A stretch of DNA of 64,000 nucleotides from Heracleum sosnowskyi (GCA_030848705.1 CM061240.1:121260998-121324997); one strand, 5' to 3'; numbered from the stretch's first letter, positions 1 through 11,584 are shown. Notes: a model not told the origin generated them from the sequence alone. Translations and numbers: made by a program.

Positions 1-480
1 TAGTGAGAAAAATAGAAAAAAGTAAGTTGAAAAATGTAATTTCCCGTGATATATTTAGAAAATGACGGACTTTGTTAGAAAAAATCTATAATGTGTTTTA
101 GCTGAAAAGTTAATTGGTTATAAATAGGTATTTGATCATTTATATATTTAATATTTTCAGTAATTGCATTTGTTAAGAAAAATAAGTAGACATGTTAAAA
201 TAGGTAATTTTTAAAAAATAATTATAATATTAAAATATGTTTAAAAATAAATAACTAAAGGTTTGTCCGGGATTTTTTTGAAAAGAAGGGTTTAGTAATG
301 AAAAATAGAAAAACTAACATGTTTTAGTTAAAAAAAGGTAATTGTCCGTAATATATTTGAAAAAGTATTTGAAAAAGTAGGGGAATTTGTTAGAAAAAAT
401 AATGTATTTTAGGTGAAATAGGTAATTGGTTATAAATAGGTAATATTTTTATTTAGTAATATATTTATATAAATAAGTAA
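1..480. repeat. AT-rich repeat block, left part (split by the Athila insertion)
   Basis: No coding sequence is seen. The block is close to 14456-14905: both run through the same ordered phrases (ATAATGTGTTTTAG, AATTGCATTTGTTAAG or a variant, AATAAGTAGACATGTTAAAA, AAATAACTAAAGGTTTGTCC, GTAGGGGAATTTGTTAG). It is therefore one copy of a dispersed or locally duplicated repeat. The right-hand continuation of this copy lies after 12939, beyond the inserted element. The family was not identified. Confidence 0.7.
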
Positions 481-485
481 GGGCA
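481..485. other. Target site duplication, left (GGGCA)
   Basis: GGGCA directly precedes the TG of the left LTR and is repeated at 12935-12939 after the CA of the right LTR. A perfect 5-bp duplication fixes both element ends. Confidence 0.95.
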
Positions 486-1683
486 TGATATATGATCTTT
501 ATGATCATATTTTCTCTATATTTTTAGTTAATTTTGCATGAAATTGGATTCTATTTAACTGATTTTCATGTTTTCCGTTTGAGGTGATTCAGGCGCCGTT
601 GGAAAGCTTGCGAGAAGACCTTTAATTTAAGTATGGTCTCAGATTTTATTGATGTTCCAAACTGCCCAGAATATTCTCGAATTATAGACTTTGGAATCCT
701 ACTATAAAAAGGAATCTCTTTTGTTTTATTGTAAAATAAGTAAATTCTATTTATTATTAAATAGAAGTCAGGTAGGTTATATATATATCCAGTAGTTAAA
801 AAAAAGACACGTACCTGACTTGTGTGGAGACAACAGTTACATTGAACAAAGAAGAAAACCACCACGGGGAAGAAGAACACAAGCATTCAAGAAGAGAAGC
901 CATTGAAGAAGATCAAAATCCTAGAGTTTTTATCTTCTCTTCACTTTTCTTTATTGTAACTTTGCTATAATGTCTTCATTCTTGTGTTTAGTACTCTTTG
1001 TGATGTTTAACTAAATCTCCTTCTAGGCCTTTAATGGATACTTGTATTTTGATATAAGTTTGTTCTTTAATTCTCTGAGTATGGTGTTCATTACAATTGT
1101 TTATAGTGATTTGTGTTTAATGCTTTTCAAGGAATGATCAACCTTGGAATTGAATTGGTAATGTAGGTGGACTTGGAAAAGAAAACCTAGATTAAGGCCA
1201 CGTCAATATAACTTGGGATTAGTAGTATGCTAATTTGTGTTTAAGATATATAGGAATATACTTAAACACCCTAGGTAGTCAAATTAAGGTGGAGGTTAAT
1301 GCTGTTCTAATACTTAAATTCTTCATAGGAATATGGGAATTAGTTGATGAATAAGAATCACTTGTGATTCGGAAGGTCCTCGTGGTTAGTTAAGTGCCTT
1401 AGACTAGCAATTGGAACACCATAGTAGAGATGAAGAGAGTAGCTTATTAATGAACACAAGTTGAAGTTAAAGGCTTAGTTTTGTTAATCTTGATATCTTC
1501 TTTGTGTTAACTTAGTACTTATTGATAATTAGTTGTGTTTGAAACCACTTATTATTTTGACTTGAATTAAAAGAACAATGGTGTTTGGTACTTAGCATCT
1601 TAGATTTAGTCTCTGTGGGAATGAATTATTATACTACTTGTAACGATATGTGCACTTGCATTTGATGTGTAAAATCGCTAACA
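486..1683 (+). repeat. 5' LTR of the Athila element
   Basis: This 1198-bp LTR begins TGATATATGATC and ends AATCGCTAACA. Compared with the 3' LTR it lacks about 140 bp just after position 573 and 14 bp near 672. It otherwise differs by about a dozen substitutions. Confidence 0.93.
704..711 (+). promoter_or_regulatory. TATA box of the Athila 5' LTR
   Basis: TATAAAAA in the context CCTACTATAAAAAGG, repeated at 11958-11965 in the 3' LTR. It is the best TATA candidate in the LTR and would place the start of R about 30 bp downstream. Confidence 0.6.
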
Positions 1684-1689
1684 AGTTTT

Positions 1690-1707
1690 TGGCGCCGCTG
1701 CCGGGGA
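1690..1707 (+). other. Primer binding site, tRNA-Asp type
   Basis: TGGCGCCGCTGCCGGGGA starts 6 bp after the 5' LTR. It complements the 3' end of plant tRNA-Asp(GUC) with one mismatch (C for T at position 10). This primer is usual for Athila elements. Confidence 0.88.
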
Positions 1708-1814
1708 CTATTTTTAAGTATTTATTTGTTAATATCATTACATTGTTTAGTATTTTAAGATCAAGTTGTTAATTATATTGTTCTCTTGTTCTCTTTTATA
1801 GGGTTTAACGTTGT

Positions 1815-4800
1815 ATGCGTAGACTTGGTTCATCTTCACTTCTGCCACTTGATTTGGAGATTGAGAAAACTGCAAGAAGGAATAAAAAGAAAGCTAAGGA
1901 AGCTAGGAATCAGTCATCCAATATGGCTGATCAGAATGATCCTCCGGATCCTAATGCTCAAAGGCGGATGCGGGTTAAGGAGTACATCATGCCTTCTTTC
2001 GATGGCATTCACTCTAGCATTGCAAGGCCAGCTATTACAGCAAATAACTTTCATGTTGATTCTGCAACAATGCAAGCTATTAGAGACAACAGATTCAATG
2101 GTCTTTCAGCTGAAGATCCTAATGCTCATTTGAGGAATTTTCTTGAGATTGTTGATAATTTCAAGGTGAATGGTGTTTCTGAAGAGGCTATCAGATTGAG
2201 GTTATTTAGTCGTTCTTTGGATGGAAGAGCAAGAGAATGGCTTGATTCTTTGCCAAATAATTCTATCACTACATGGAATCAACTTGTTGAGAAATTTCTA
2301 AACAAGTATTTTTCGCCGGCAAAGACTGAAAGATTGATCAAGGAAATTCAGAATTTTCAACAATTTGACATGGAGTCTCTTTATGATGCTTATGAGAGGT
2401 TCAAGGATCTCTTGCGAAAGTGTCCACATCATGGGTTATCTGATCAACAGAAGATTCGAACATTTTACAATGGTTTGACAATACAATGTGCTACTCAAGT
2501 TGATGGAGCAGCAAGGGGTTCATTGATCAATCAATATCCCGAGGATGCTTTTGAGATTCTAGAGGACATCACTTCAAATAATTGTAGGGCTTATGATCGG
2601 ACAAGTTCAAAGAAAGTAGCAGGTGTGTATGAGGTTGATCCTTTGACATCTTTCTCGGCTCAAATGGTTTCTCAATTTGAAGCTTTAAATAAAAAGCTTG
2701 AATCTTTTTCAATGGATAGACATCAACCAGTTCATCCGGCTCATCAAGTTCAGAATGTTTCTATCTTTTGTGATATGTGTGGGGAAGGACATTCAACTCA
2801 ACAATGTCCATTGATTTATCATGATGGAGTACAGTCTAGTACAGTAAACTATGTGGGGAATTCTAGCAATCAACAAAACAATCCATATTCCAACACTTAC
2901 AATCCTGGTTGGAGGAATCATCCCAATTTTTCATGGAATAATAATGCTAGACCAAACATGCCATACAAACCTAATGCACCACCGGGTTTTCAACAGAATC
3001 AAAGGCCACATGAGATGGACAAGAAGCCGACAACTGAAGATCTTTTGCTTCAGTATATGCAGAAAACTGATGCTTTGATCCAAAGTCAAAGTGCATCCAT
3101 GAGAGCTTTGGAGATGCAAGTGGGTCAATTGGCTAGTGCTATCAACAATCGTCCTCAAGGTTCATTACCTAGTGACACGGAGCCGAATCCAAAGAATGAT
3201 AAAAGGGAGTATTGCAAGGCAATTACTTTAAGGAGTGGAAAGGAAATTGAAGGTAATACAAAGAAAGTTGATGATGGGGAAAGTTCAGAAACTCATTCTA
3301 ATAAAGTTCCTAAGAAAGTTGTGAATGAAGAACCTATTGCACTCTCAAATCCTCAAGATGTTGCATCAACACCAAAGAAGTCATTGTATCCTCCACCTCC
3401 ATTTCCTCAACGATTACAGAAGCAAAAGCAAGACAAACAATTTCAGAAATTTATGGATGTTTTCAAGAAATTATCCATTAATATTCCTTTTGCTGAAGCA
3501 TTGGAGCAAATGCCAAGTTATGTCAAGTTCATGAAAGACATTTTGTCAAGGAAGAGAAGATTGGAAGAATTTGAAACTGTGGCTTTGACGGAGGAGTGTA
3601 GTGCTATCCTACAGAAAAAGCTTCCTCCAAAACTCAAAGATCCGGGAAGTTTCACTATTCCTTGCACTATTGGAGCTCAATACTTTGGAAAAGCTTTATG
3701 TGATTTGGGGGCTAGTGTGAATTTGATGCCACTTTCAATTTTTACAAAGTTGGGAGTTGGAGAAGTGAAACCTACATCCGTGAGATTACAATTGGCAGAT
3801 CGTTCTTTAGCATATCCAAGAGGTATTGTTGAAGATGTTCTTGTGAAGGTGGACAAGTTTATCTTCCCTGCTGACTTTATTGTGCTTGATATGGAGGAAG
3901 ATGCAGATATTCCTTTACTTCTTGGTAGACCATTCTTAGCTACGGGAAGAACTCTCATTGATGTTCAAAAAGGAGAGTTAACCATGCGAGTGCAAGATGA
4001 ACATGTGATATTTAATGTTTTTTCTGCCATGAAGTTTTCTAATGATGAGGAGAGTTGTTTTGCATTGAGTGCTATTATAGGTGATGATGATGTTCACATG
4101 ATGACACATCATACTATGGATGCTTTGGAGTTGTCTTTACAAGAAGTAGGTGATGAAAGTTGTGAAGAAATTGCTGAATGTATCAAGGAACTTAATGCAT
4201 TGCCAACTTATCGAAGAACTTTTCAGAAATTTGAATCTTTTGAGATGCCCGAGAAATCTAAGGCATCTAAGCCTTCCATCGAAGAACCTCCTGAAGTAGA
4301 GTTTAAACAACTACCGGCACATCTCAAATATGCATTTCTTGGAGAAAATTCTACTTTACCGGTAATTGTATCTTCTACTCTTTCAGTTGAACAAGAAGAA
4401 AAGTTGCTTCGAGTCTTGAAGGAATATAAGAGAGCTATTGGGTGGAAAATTGCTGATATTCGAGGTATAAGTCCTTCATTCTGTATGCACAAAATCTCAA
4501 TAGAGGAGGGTCACATGCCTACTATTGAGCATCAACGGAGGTTGAATCCTATCATGAAAGAGGTGGTGAAGAAAGAGATCATCAAGTGGCTAGATGCTGG
4601 AATCATATATCCTATTTCTGATAGTTCTTGGGTTAGTCATGTTCAATGTGTGCCTAAAAAGGGTGGAATCACAGTTGTTGCTAATGAAAAGAATGAGCTA
4701 ATTCCTACAAGATCAGTCACGGGATGGAGAGTGTGTATGGACTACCGAAAGTTGAACAAAGCCACAAGGAAAGATCATTTTCCTCTACCTTTCATTGATC

Positions 4801-7196
4801 AAATGCTTGATAGATTGGCGGGCAAAGAGTTTTATTGTTTCTTGGATGGTTATTCAGGCTACCATCAGATTGCTATTGCACCAGAAGATCAAGAGAAGAC
4901 TACTTTTACATGCCCTTTCGGTACTTTTGCCTTTAGAAGGGTATCATTTGGTTTGTGTAATGCACCATCGACTTTTCAGAGGTGTATGATGGCTATTTTC
5001 TCAGATATGGTAGAGCAAGGGATAGAGGTTTTTATGGATGATTTTTCTGTGCTTGGTGATTCTTTTGATGCTTGTTTGATGAATTTGGAACGGGTGTTGC
5101 AAAGGTATGAGGAAACTAACTTGGTACTTAATGGGGAGAAATGTCATTTTATGGTTCAAGAAGGAATTGTGCTTGGGCATAAAGTGTCGGGAAAAGGTTT
5201 AGAGGTTGATAGAGCTAAACTAGAAACTATTGAGAAGCTTCCTCCTCCGAGCTCTGTTAAAGGAGTGAGAAGTTTTCTTGGCCATGCTGGTTTTTATAGG
5301 CGGTTCATCAAGGATTTCTCGAAAATTTCAAAGCCTTTGTGTAATTTGCTTGAAAAGGATACAAAATTTGTCTTTGATGATGCTTGCCTTGAAGCATATG
5401 AAGAGCTGAAAAAGAAATTGGTTTCTGCACCAATTATCATTGCCCCTGATTGGAGTCTTCCATTTGAGTTGATGTGTGATGCTAGTGATTTTGCAGTTGG
5501 AGTGGTTTTAGGACAAAGATGCAACAAGATTTTTCATTCTATATACTATGCAAGTAAGACACTTTCTGGTGCTCAACTTAATTACACTACTACTGAAAAA
5601 GAATTGCTTGCTGTGGTGTATGCTTTTGAAAAATTCAGGTCTTATCTTGTGGGTACCAAAGTGATTGTGTATACTGACCATTCTGCTATCAAGTATCTGA
5701 TTGAGAAGAAGGATGCAAAGCCTCGTTTGATTCGGTGGGTTCTACTTTTACAAGAATTTGATTTGGAGATCAAAGATAGAAAGGGTTCAGAAAATCAAGT
5801 TGCTGATCACCTATCTAGGTTGGAGAACAATGAGAATTCTGATAATTCTCAAATCATTGACGATTCATTTCCTGATGAAAAACTTATGGCTATCAACACT
5901 AAAGCCCTTCCTTGGTTTGCTGATTTTGTCAACTACTTAGCAAGCAATATCATTCCTGTTGAGTTCAATTATCAGCAAAAGAAAAAGTTTTTGCATCAGG
6001 TTAAATCTTTCCGATGGGATGAGCCTTTTCTTTTCAAGCTTGGGCCAGACAATGTTCTAAGAAGGTGTGTTGCTGATGATGAGATAGAAAGCATCTTGAA
6101 TCACTGTCATAATTCTCCTTATGGTGGACATTTTCAAGGTGACAGAACTGCTGCAAAGGTTTTACAATCAGGTTTTTACTGGCCTTCTCTTTTTAAAGAT
6201 GCTCATGAATTTGTTAAAAGATGTGATCGATGCCAACGAACTGGTAATATTTCTAGAAGGAATGAGATGCCTTTAAATTACATTTTGGAGGTTGAATTGT
6301 TTGATGTATGGGGTATTGACTTTATGGGACCCTTTGTGATGTCATTCCGGAATCAATATATACTGTTGGCAGTTGATTATGTTTCTAAGTGGGTTGAGGC
6401 CATAGCAACCCCAACCAATGATGCATCTGTGGTGCTTGACTTTCTGAAGAAGAATATTTTTACTCAGTTTGGGACTCCAAGAGCTATTATTAGTGATGAG
6501 GGGACACATTTTTGCAACAAGCAATTCTCAACATTGTTGTTAAAATATGGTGTTCGTCACAAGGTAGCATGCGCTTACCATCCTCAAACCAATGGGCAAG
6601 CTGAAGTGTCTAACAGGGAAATCAAGCAAATTCTAGAGAAGACGGTGCATTCATCAAGAAAAGATTGGTCTAAAAAGTTGGATGACAGTCTTTGGGCTTA
6701 CAGGACCGCATACAAAACACCGCTGGGATCATCACCTTATCAGTTGGTTTATGGAAAATCTTGTCATTTGCCAGTGGAGTTAGAGCATAAAGCTTTTTGG
6801 GCAATCAAGAAGCTTAACTTTGATTTTGCTGTAGCTAGAGAAAGGCGACTTCTGCAATTAAATGAGCTTGATGAATTTCGGTTGAAATCATATGAGAGCT
6901 CCAGAATTTACAAGGAAAAGATGAAGAAGTGGCATGACCATAAAATTTTAACTAAAGAACTTGAGTCGGGACAAATGGTTTTGCTATTTAACTCACGGCT
7001 AAAGTTGTTTCCGGGTAAACTCAAATCGCGTTGGTCAGGGCCTTTTAAGGTGGTTCAAGTGTATCCATATGGTGCTATTGAAGTTGAAGATATGCATACC
7101 GGAAGAACATTCAAAGTAAATGGGCAAAGGTTGAAACCGTATTTGGGTGGAGACATTAATCGTGATGTCTCGTCTATCACTCTTTCTAAGTTCTGA
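1815..7196 (+). CDS. Athila gag-pol polyprotein, 1793 aa, uninterrupted
   Basis: One open frame encodes capsid and all replication enzymes. Gag occupies roughly residues 40-320. It ends in a short zinc knuckle (C319, C322, H326, C331: CX2CX3HX4C, one residue shorter than the classic spacing). The protease has its active site at DLGAS (D630). Reverse transcriptase carries FMDD at 1073-1076. RNase H begins near the MCDAS motif (D1222) and includes TEKELLAVV and YTDH. Integrase has its zinc-binding part around 1432-1473 (H1432, H1439, C1470, C1473) and a catalytic triad D1502, D1561, E1597 with exactly 35 residues between the last two. No chromodomain is visible. The first ATG at 1815 is used here; a second in-frame ATG at 1923 (residue 37) could be the real start. 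Family assignment rests on known plant Athila proteins. Confidence 0.95.
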   Translation: MRRLGSSSLLPLDLEIEKTARRNKKKAKEARNQSSNMADQNDPPDPNAQRRMRVKEYIMPSFDGIHSSIARPAITANNFHVDSATMQAIRDNRFNGLSAEDPNAHLRNFLEIVDNFKVNGVSEEAIRLRLFSRSLDGRAREWLDSLPNNSITTWNQLVEKFLNKYFSPAKTERLIKEIQNFQQFDMESLYDAYERFKDLLRKCPHHGLSDQQKIRTFYNGLTIQCATQVDGAARGSLINQYPEDAFEILEDITSNNCRAYDRTSSKKVAGVYEVDPLTSFSAQMVSQFEALNKKLESFSMDRHQPVHPAHQVQNVSIFCDMCGEGHSTQQCPLIYHDGVQSSTVNYVGNSSNQQNNPYSNTYNPGWRNHPNFSWNNNARPNMPYKPNAPPGFQQNQRPHEMDKKPTTEDLLLQYMQKTDALIQSQSASMRALEMQVGQLASAINNRPQGSLPSDTEPNPKNDKREYCKAITLRSGKEIEGNTKKVDDGESSETHSNKVPKKVVNEEPIALSNPQDVASTPKKSLYPPPPFPQRLQKQKQDKQFQKFMDVFKKLSINIPFAEALEQMPSYVKFMKDILSRKRRLEEFETVALTEECSAILQKKLPPKLKDPGSFTIPCTIGAQYFGKALCDLGASVNLMPLSIFTKLGVGEVKPTSVRLQLADRSLAYPRGIVEDVLVKVDKFIFPADFIVLDMEEDADIPLLLGRPFLATGRTLIDVQKGELTMRVQDEHVIFNVFSAMKFSNDEESCFALSAIIGDDDVHMMTHHTMDALELSLQEVGDESCEEIAECIKELNALPTYRRTFQKFESFEMPEKSKASKPSIEEPPEVEFKQLPAHLKYAFLGENSTLPVIVSSTLSVEQEEKLLRVLKEYKRAIGWKIADIRGISPSFCMHKISIEEGHMPTIEHQRRLNPIMKEVVKKEIIKWLDAGIIYPISDSSWVSHVQCVPKKGGITVVANEKNELIPTRSVTGWRVCMDYRKLNKATRKDHFPLPFIDQMLDRLAGKEFYCFLDGYSGYHQIAIAPEDQEKTTFTCPFGTFAFRRVSFGLCNAPSTFQRCMMAIFSDMVEQGIEVFMDDFSVLGDSFDACLMNLERVLQRYEETNLVLNGEKCHFMVQEGIVLGHKVSGKGLEVDRAKLETIEKLPPPSSVKGVRSFLGHAGFYRRFIKDFSKISKPLCNLLEKDTKFVFDDACLEAYEELKKKLVSAPIIIAPDWSLPFELMCDASDFAVGVVLGQRCNKIFHSIYYASKTLSGAQLNYTTTEKELLAVVYAFEKFRSYLVGTKVIVYTDHSAIKYLIEKKDAKPRLIRWVLLLQEFDLEIKDRKGSENQVADHLSRLENNENSDNSQIIDDSFPDEKLMAINTKALPWFADFVNYLASNIIPVEFNYQQKKKFLHQVKSFRWDEPFLFKLGPDNVLRRCVADDEIESILNHCHNSPYGGHFQGDRTAAKVLQSGFYWPSLFKDAHEFVKRCDRCQRTGNISRRNEMPLNYILEVELFDVWGIDFMGPFVMSFRNQYILLAVDYVSKWVEAIATPTNDASVVLDFLKKNIFTQFGTPRAIISDEGTHFCNKQFSTLLLKYGVRHKVACAYHPQTNGQAEVSNREIKQILEKTVHSSRKDWSKKLDDSLWAYRTAYKTPLGSSPYQLVYGKSCHLPVELEHKAFWAIKKLNFDFAVARERRLLQLNELDEFRLKSYESSRIYKEKMKKWHDHKILTKELESGQMVLLFNSRLKLFPGKLKSRWSGPFKVVQVYPYGAIEVEDMHTGRTFKVNGQRLKPYLGGDINRDVSSITLSKF

Positions 7197-8574
7197 GGTA
7201 CGAGAATAGTCAAAGCCTCGACTATAAAAAAGACGCTTCTTGAGAGGCAACCCAAGCTTCTTTGTGGTTAGTTTGTAATTTATTTGTGATCATGTGGTTT
7301 TATTTATTTTTGCTTTTATTTTTAGGTTAGTTAATTTATTTAATAATTTTGCTCCCACAAGGTACCTTGATGTGTTGGTGTTAAGTGTTTCAGGCAATAC
7401 AAGAAAATGTATAAGTGTGTTCTCCATTTGATTTTTTGGCTATGAGTGCACCTATATATGTTGATGAACTGGTAGAAAGAAAAACAGAGCTTCCTTGATC
7501 ACCGCTTGTGTGTAGCTGTTCTTGATAAGACAAATGTATTTGTTGTCCCGTTGGCCATGTGGTTTTGGTGATCACCATGCAAAAAAAAAAAAAAAAAAAA
7601 AAAACAAACAAACAACCTGAGGCAGAGGTTATAAATAAAAAAAAAACAGAGCAGATGGGCCGTGCAAATTTTATACTCGCCATGTGAATTTCCCTATGAA
7701 CATATTACAAAGAAAAAGAAATGTTACTGGCCATGCAGTTTTCAAGTTACCCGTGCGAAAATCCCTGTGAGCAACAAAAGAAAAAAAAATGCAACTAGCT
7801 GGCCATGCCACTTGCTGCACCACCATGCGCTGGTTTTTTTTTTTTTTTTCTCCACATAATGATGCAGTGTGGCAGTTCCTGGTACTAACTACTATCGTGT
7901 TCTTTTATGTACATATTAGTACATGTTTTTTTTTTTAAATTTATTTGTTTTTTTTAACTAAATTGTTACATTAAATTTGTGTATGTTTTAAATATTGTAA
8001 ATTATATTTTTGTTTATTTTATTTATCTTTTATCTGTTTTTTTTGTACATTTTATTATTGTTTTTTTTTATCATAATTAATAGCACATGTTAATAATATT
8101 ATTATTAGTTTTAGTATTATTAATGTACATTAGTTTTTTTTTTTAATTTAAAAAAAAACGTTTTTTTTTTCTTTCTTTAAAATTTTGATCACCGATAATA
8201 ATATATGATTGTATATTGTATTTAGTTATTTTTTTTTTTGTATCTATTCTATAATTATGTAAAAAAAAAAGACTATTTTTCTTTTGTTTATTTGTACGTG
8301 ACTACGTGGGTGGTTATTAATTTTTTTTTGTAACCCTAATTATGTATACTATACGTGCTATTATGTAACAACTTGTGTATGTATATGAATTGTGTAGTAG
8401 TATATATAGTACCAGGAATACGTATCAAACGTTGTTGCGCCTCACATATCCATTTTGCAAAAACCGGACTGTCTCGGTGGCCTTCAATCCTAGTGTCGTT
8501 CTGCAATTACCAGACTATAAGAATCATTCTTGTGTTGCTAAGCATTAATCGTGCTTTGTTAGGTGGTTTTAGTC
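7197..8574 (+). other. Athila spacer between pol and the second frame
   Basis: No credible coding sequence. It holds long A and T runs (for example about 25 A at 7578-7602, and many T runs between 7830 and 8330). A candidate 3' splice site, GCTTTGTTAG, lies just before the second frame, which would need a subgenomic or spliced RNA to be translated. The splice site is inference. Confidence 0.6.
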
Positions 8575-9684
8575 ATGACCCGGTCAACTACTTTCAAGAA
8601 GCCTGTGAAAAAGAAACAAAAGACCACAGACACCATTACAGCTCCTGCAACTCCTGTCGTTCCTGCAATTCAGAAATTTCCAATTGTCAAGTATGTTGGA
8701 GATAATCAATGGAAGTTGTATACCATTCTTTCTAAGCGCCCGGTGTTCCCCAATAAATACGTGGATACTTTTTCTTTGGATCTATTGGATTGTCAAGAGG
8801 AGTTCACCCACAAGTTGGCTCAAATTGGATGGAATGATCTCTTCAACATGGATGAGCCTCCATTCTCCAACCTTACATATGAGTTTCTGAGTTCATTAAC
8901 CGTTATGGATGATAGCACCTTATCATTCAGAATCGCCAATATCCAACATGAGGTCACAAAATCTTCCTTAGCTAAGATGTTTGATTGGCAGCTGATAGAG
9001 CAACAAGCGCCTCCGAAAAATTATGCTACACCTTTTTGGTTGAAAATTACGGGACTGCCAAGTACTGAAACTTATGTGCCCCAGCTTGCTAATTCCTCGG
9101 AGATCATGAGTCCTTGTTACCGTTATTTCACTCGACTCATGTCATATACTCTATATGGACGTGGAAAGAGTCATGGAAGACTTCAGAAGGGGGAATTGGA
9201 TTTGTTATACTACTTTGATGCAGGAATTCCAGTAGATTGGACAACTTTGTTGATCAACAGGCTCATGTATCAAGCAAACAAAGCTGATGGGGCAATTGTA
9301 ATTGGGGGTTTTATAACCAGAATTGCTGAGGAATTGGGAGTTTTTGATCGTGATACCACCAGCTTGAAGAGGGTTGAAGGATGGGCAAGTAAGTTAGATA
9401 AAGAGTATCTGATTGGTATGCATCTTCTACGGCGGGATAACCATTCTAGGCAAAGGTTGTTGCTGGTTCCTCATAAACATGATCCAACAGAATCAGGGGA
9501 AGTGATACCTGAAGAGAACGAGCCAAGGAATTCTTTAGAGGAACAGGTTGCACATTTGCTAAAAGGTCAGGATGAGCTACAAAGTCGCCAAGCCAAGATA
9601 CTACAAAATCAGGAGAGCATGGGGAAACAATTGAGAGAGATGTTTGCTTTCATGCAACAACATTTTCAACATTCTACATCATAA
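8575..9684 (+). CDS. Athila second frame in the envelope position, about 369 aa
   Basis: The frame is intact from ATG 8575. Its middle part (around residues 40-270) resembles the domain often called 'putative plant transposon protein', seen in Athila-type elements after pol. It contains segments such as LLINRLMYQANKADGAI and a C-terminal glutamine- and charge-rich helix likely to form a coiled coil. I see no signal peptide and no transmembrane segment, so it is not an obvious envelope protein. Its role is unknown. It lies 1.38 kb after pol and 1.9 kb before the 3' LTR, the usual place for this frame. Confidence 0.8.
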   Translation: MTRSTTFKKPVKKKQKTTDTITAPATPVVPAIQKFPIVKYVGDNQWKLYTILSKRPVFPNKYVDTFSLDLLDCQEEFTHKLAQIGWNDLFNMDEPPFSNLTYEFLSSLTVMDDSTLSFRIANIQHEVTKSSLAKMFDWQLIEQQAPPKNYATPFWLKITGLPSTETYVPQLANSSEIMSPCYRYFTRLMSYTLYGRGKSHGRLQKGELDLLYYFDAGIPVDWTTLLINRLMYQANKADGAIVIGGFITRIAEELGVFDRDTTSLKRVEGWASKLDKEYLIGMHLLRRDNHSRQRLLLVPHKHDPTESGEVIPEENEPRNSLEEQVAHLLKGQDELQSRQAKILQNQESMGKQLREMFAFMQQHFQHSTS

Positions 9685-11565
9685 TACTTAGGGGAGTTTT
9701 TCTTTCTTTCTTTTCCCTTTAGTTGTAGGAGTCATTGTTTTTAGTTTGTTTAGTTTGTTTTTCGTATAGAGTCATTGAGGACAATGCTTCACTTAAGTGT
9801 GGGGAGATGTTCTTGATTTAATTCTAGCCTTGTGAACTGACAAGATGAGATGGTGAAATTTAGTTAGTTGTCTCTCAAGTAGATGATGCATTACTTGTTG
9901 CAAGTTTAGCTAAGTGATCCACACATGCTAAGTGATCTTGTGTTGTCAAAACTTTTGCTTGAGAGGTGTTATGTTATGCTCTTGTGAACACTTTCACTTG
10001 CTATTTGAAGCTAGTAAACTCCTCGAATGTCTTAAGTAATTAAAAGAACATAAGATATGTGCAAGATGAGTTGATTTTCATGCTTTGAGTACAAGTAGGT
10101 GCACTTGAAAGAAATTTTTTTTGTAACTTGGGATTGATTATCTTTTGACACCAAGTGAGTTTTTGAGCCTATATGCATATCTTTTGCATCTTATTTTCAT
10201 TTGCTTGTGTGTCCACATTGCATTTGCGTTGCTAGCACTTGTCTTAGACCCTTCTTGAGATACATGGCATTGAATGAATGATAACATGATAAAGGCACCT
10301 AGGATTGACCCTACATTATCCCACTATGACATACCTTGCAGTTATGATCCATTAGTAGCCCTTTGAGCTTAATCCATTTTCTTCGGTGACACACCACATT
10401 ACGTGCCTAGACCTATTTCTTTTGTTGGCCTGACATTAACTTGATCCCTATTTGTCAAAGGCTAGTGAAATGAGGAGGGAGTAATAAGGTGTGATAAATG
10501 TGTTACTTGTGATCATAATTGTAATTTTGGGAAATGTTGAGGTTGAGTTGGACTTGCTTAGTATGTGTGTTTGAAACTTTTAGCGGATCATTGTGATTGT
10601 ATATATGTATTGTTTTGTTTGTGGCTCTCGAGAAAAAAAAATGATTGAAAAAAAAATATGAAAAAAAAGAAAAAGAAAAGCAAGGCCACAAAATAAATAA
10701 ATGCCTTGAAAAAAAAAATAGAATTATTCATGTGAGAGCATTTATTTTGTTATTGATTCTTAGTTATGTTTTATGATCCGTCATCTCAAGCTAAGCAAGT
10801 TACATGTGCTTAATAGTCTGTGGGACGACATATGGGGGAATTATGTGTTTGATTTGGAGAATCGCTAGCTTTTGACATTTCATCATATTTGGCTTTTCTT
10901 GACATACCTTGTCCCTAGCCTCATTACACCCCGAATGAAAGTCCTTTTGATTATCATTATTCATGCATGTTGTGTTTTAGTTGGATCGATGCCAAGTGTT
11001 AAGCGTGCTTATGTATATGATGGGATTGAGTGATACACTTAACCTATTCTTGAGCGTGATTCTTTTATGAGTGAAAGGTGAGGTATTGCTTGACATATGA
11101 AAATCCCAAGTTTTTCTTGATAGTGTGCTCTTGTATGCCTAGCATGATTACTAACTCTATTTTGCACTTGACATGACCTTGTGAGTACTTATGCATATTC
11201 TTTGAGTTGACTATGTGGATACTTGCACATTTGACACCAAGACTTAGCATTTGCATCTTGATTCTTGAGTTGAGATAACATGAGTGATCTTGTTTGGGTG
11301 GAGTCTCTTTGGCATGCATCAAATACTTGATAGATCATATTTGCTTATTGATATCATCATCATCTTTGTTAGTCACATGAGCTAGATGAATTTTGTGGGT
11401 AAATTCACTACAAACCCTCACGAGACACAACTCGTCCTACTAGGGCTGCCTAGGGTTTTAAAGGCTTGTTGCATATGCTCAATGCAATCGTGTCATCTAC
11501 GAAAGTGATGTTAATAAGTTAGTGTGTAGTTTTTGTTTTCTTTCTTTGCCCGAGGACGTGCAAGA
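9685..11565 (+). other. Athila 3' untranslated region
   Basis: 1.9 kb without coding signal, with an A-rich patch at 10635-10720. Such long 3' non-coding regions are usual for Athila elements. Confidence 0.6.
9791..9805 (+). other. Internal second polypurine-tract-like site
   Basis: ACTTAAGTGTGGGGA here is identical to the 15 bases at 11566-11580 beside the 3' LTR. Both are preceded by GAGGAC plus 8 bases. It lies about 100 bp after the stop of the second frame and could act as an extra plus-strand primer site. That role is inference. Confidence 0.5.
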
Positions 11566-11580
11566 ACTTAAGTGTGGGGA
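11566..11580 (+). other. Polypurine tract of the Athila element
   Basis: ACTTAAGTGTGGGGA ends 4 bp before the 3' LTR (11585). The purine core is AAGTGTGGGGA. Confidence 0.8.
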
Positions 11581-11584
11581 TATT

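Noticed and set aside
566..886. Minus-strand open frame in the Athila 5' LTR (also 11731-12141 in the 3' LTR)
   Set aside because: It lies wholly within the LTR, antisense to the element, and has no recognisable domain.
8575..9684. Calling the second Athila frame an envelope protein
   Set aside because: No signal peptide, transmembrane segment or cleavage site is visible. Only its position matches.
10503..11322. Short minus-strand frames in the Athila 3' untranslated region
   Set aside because: Antisense, low complexity or without domain, and the region is typical non-coding Athila sequence.
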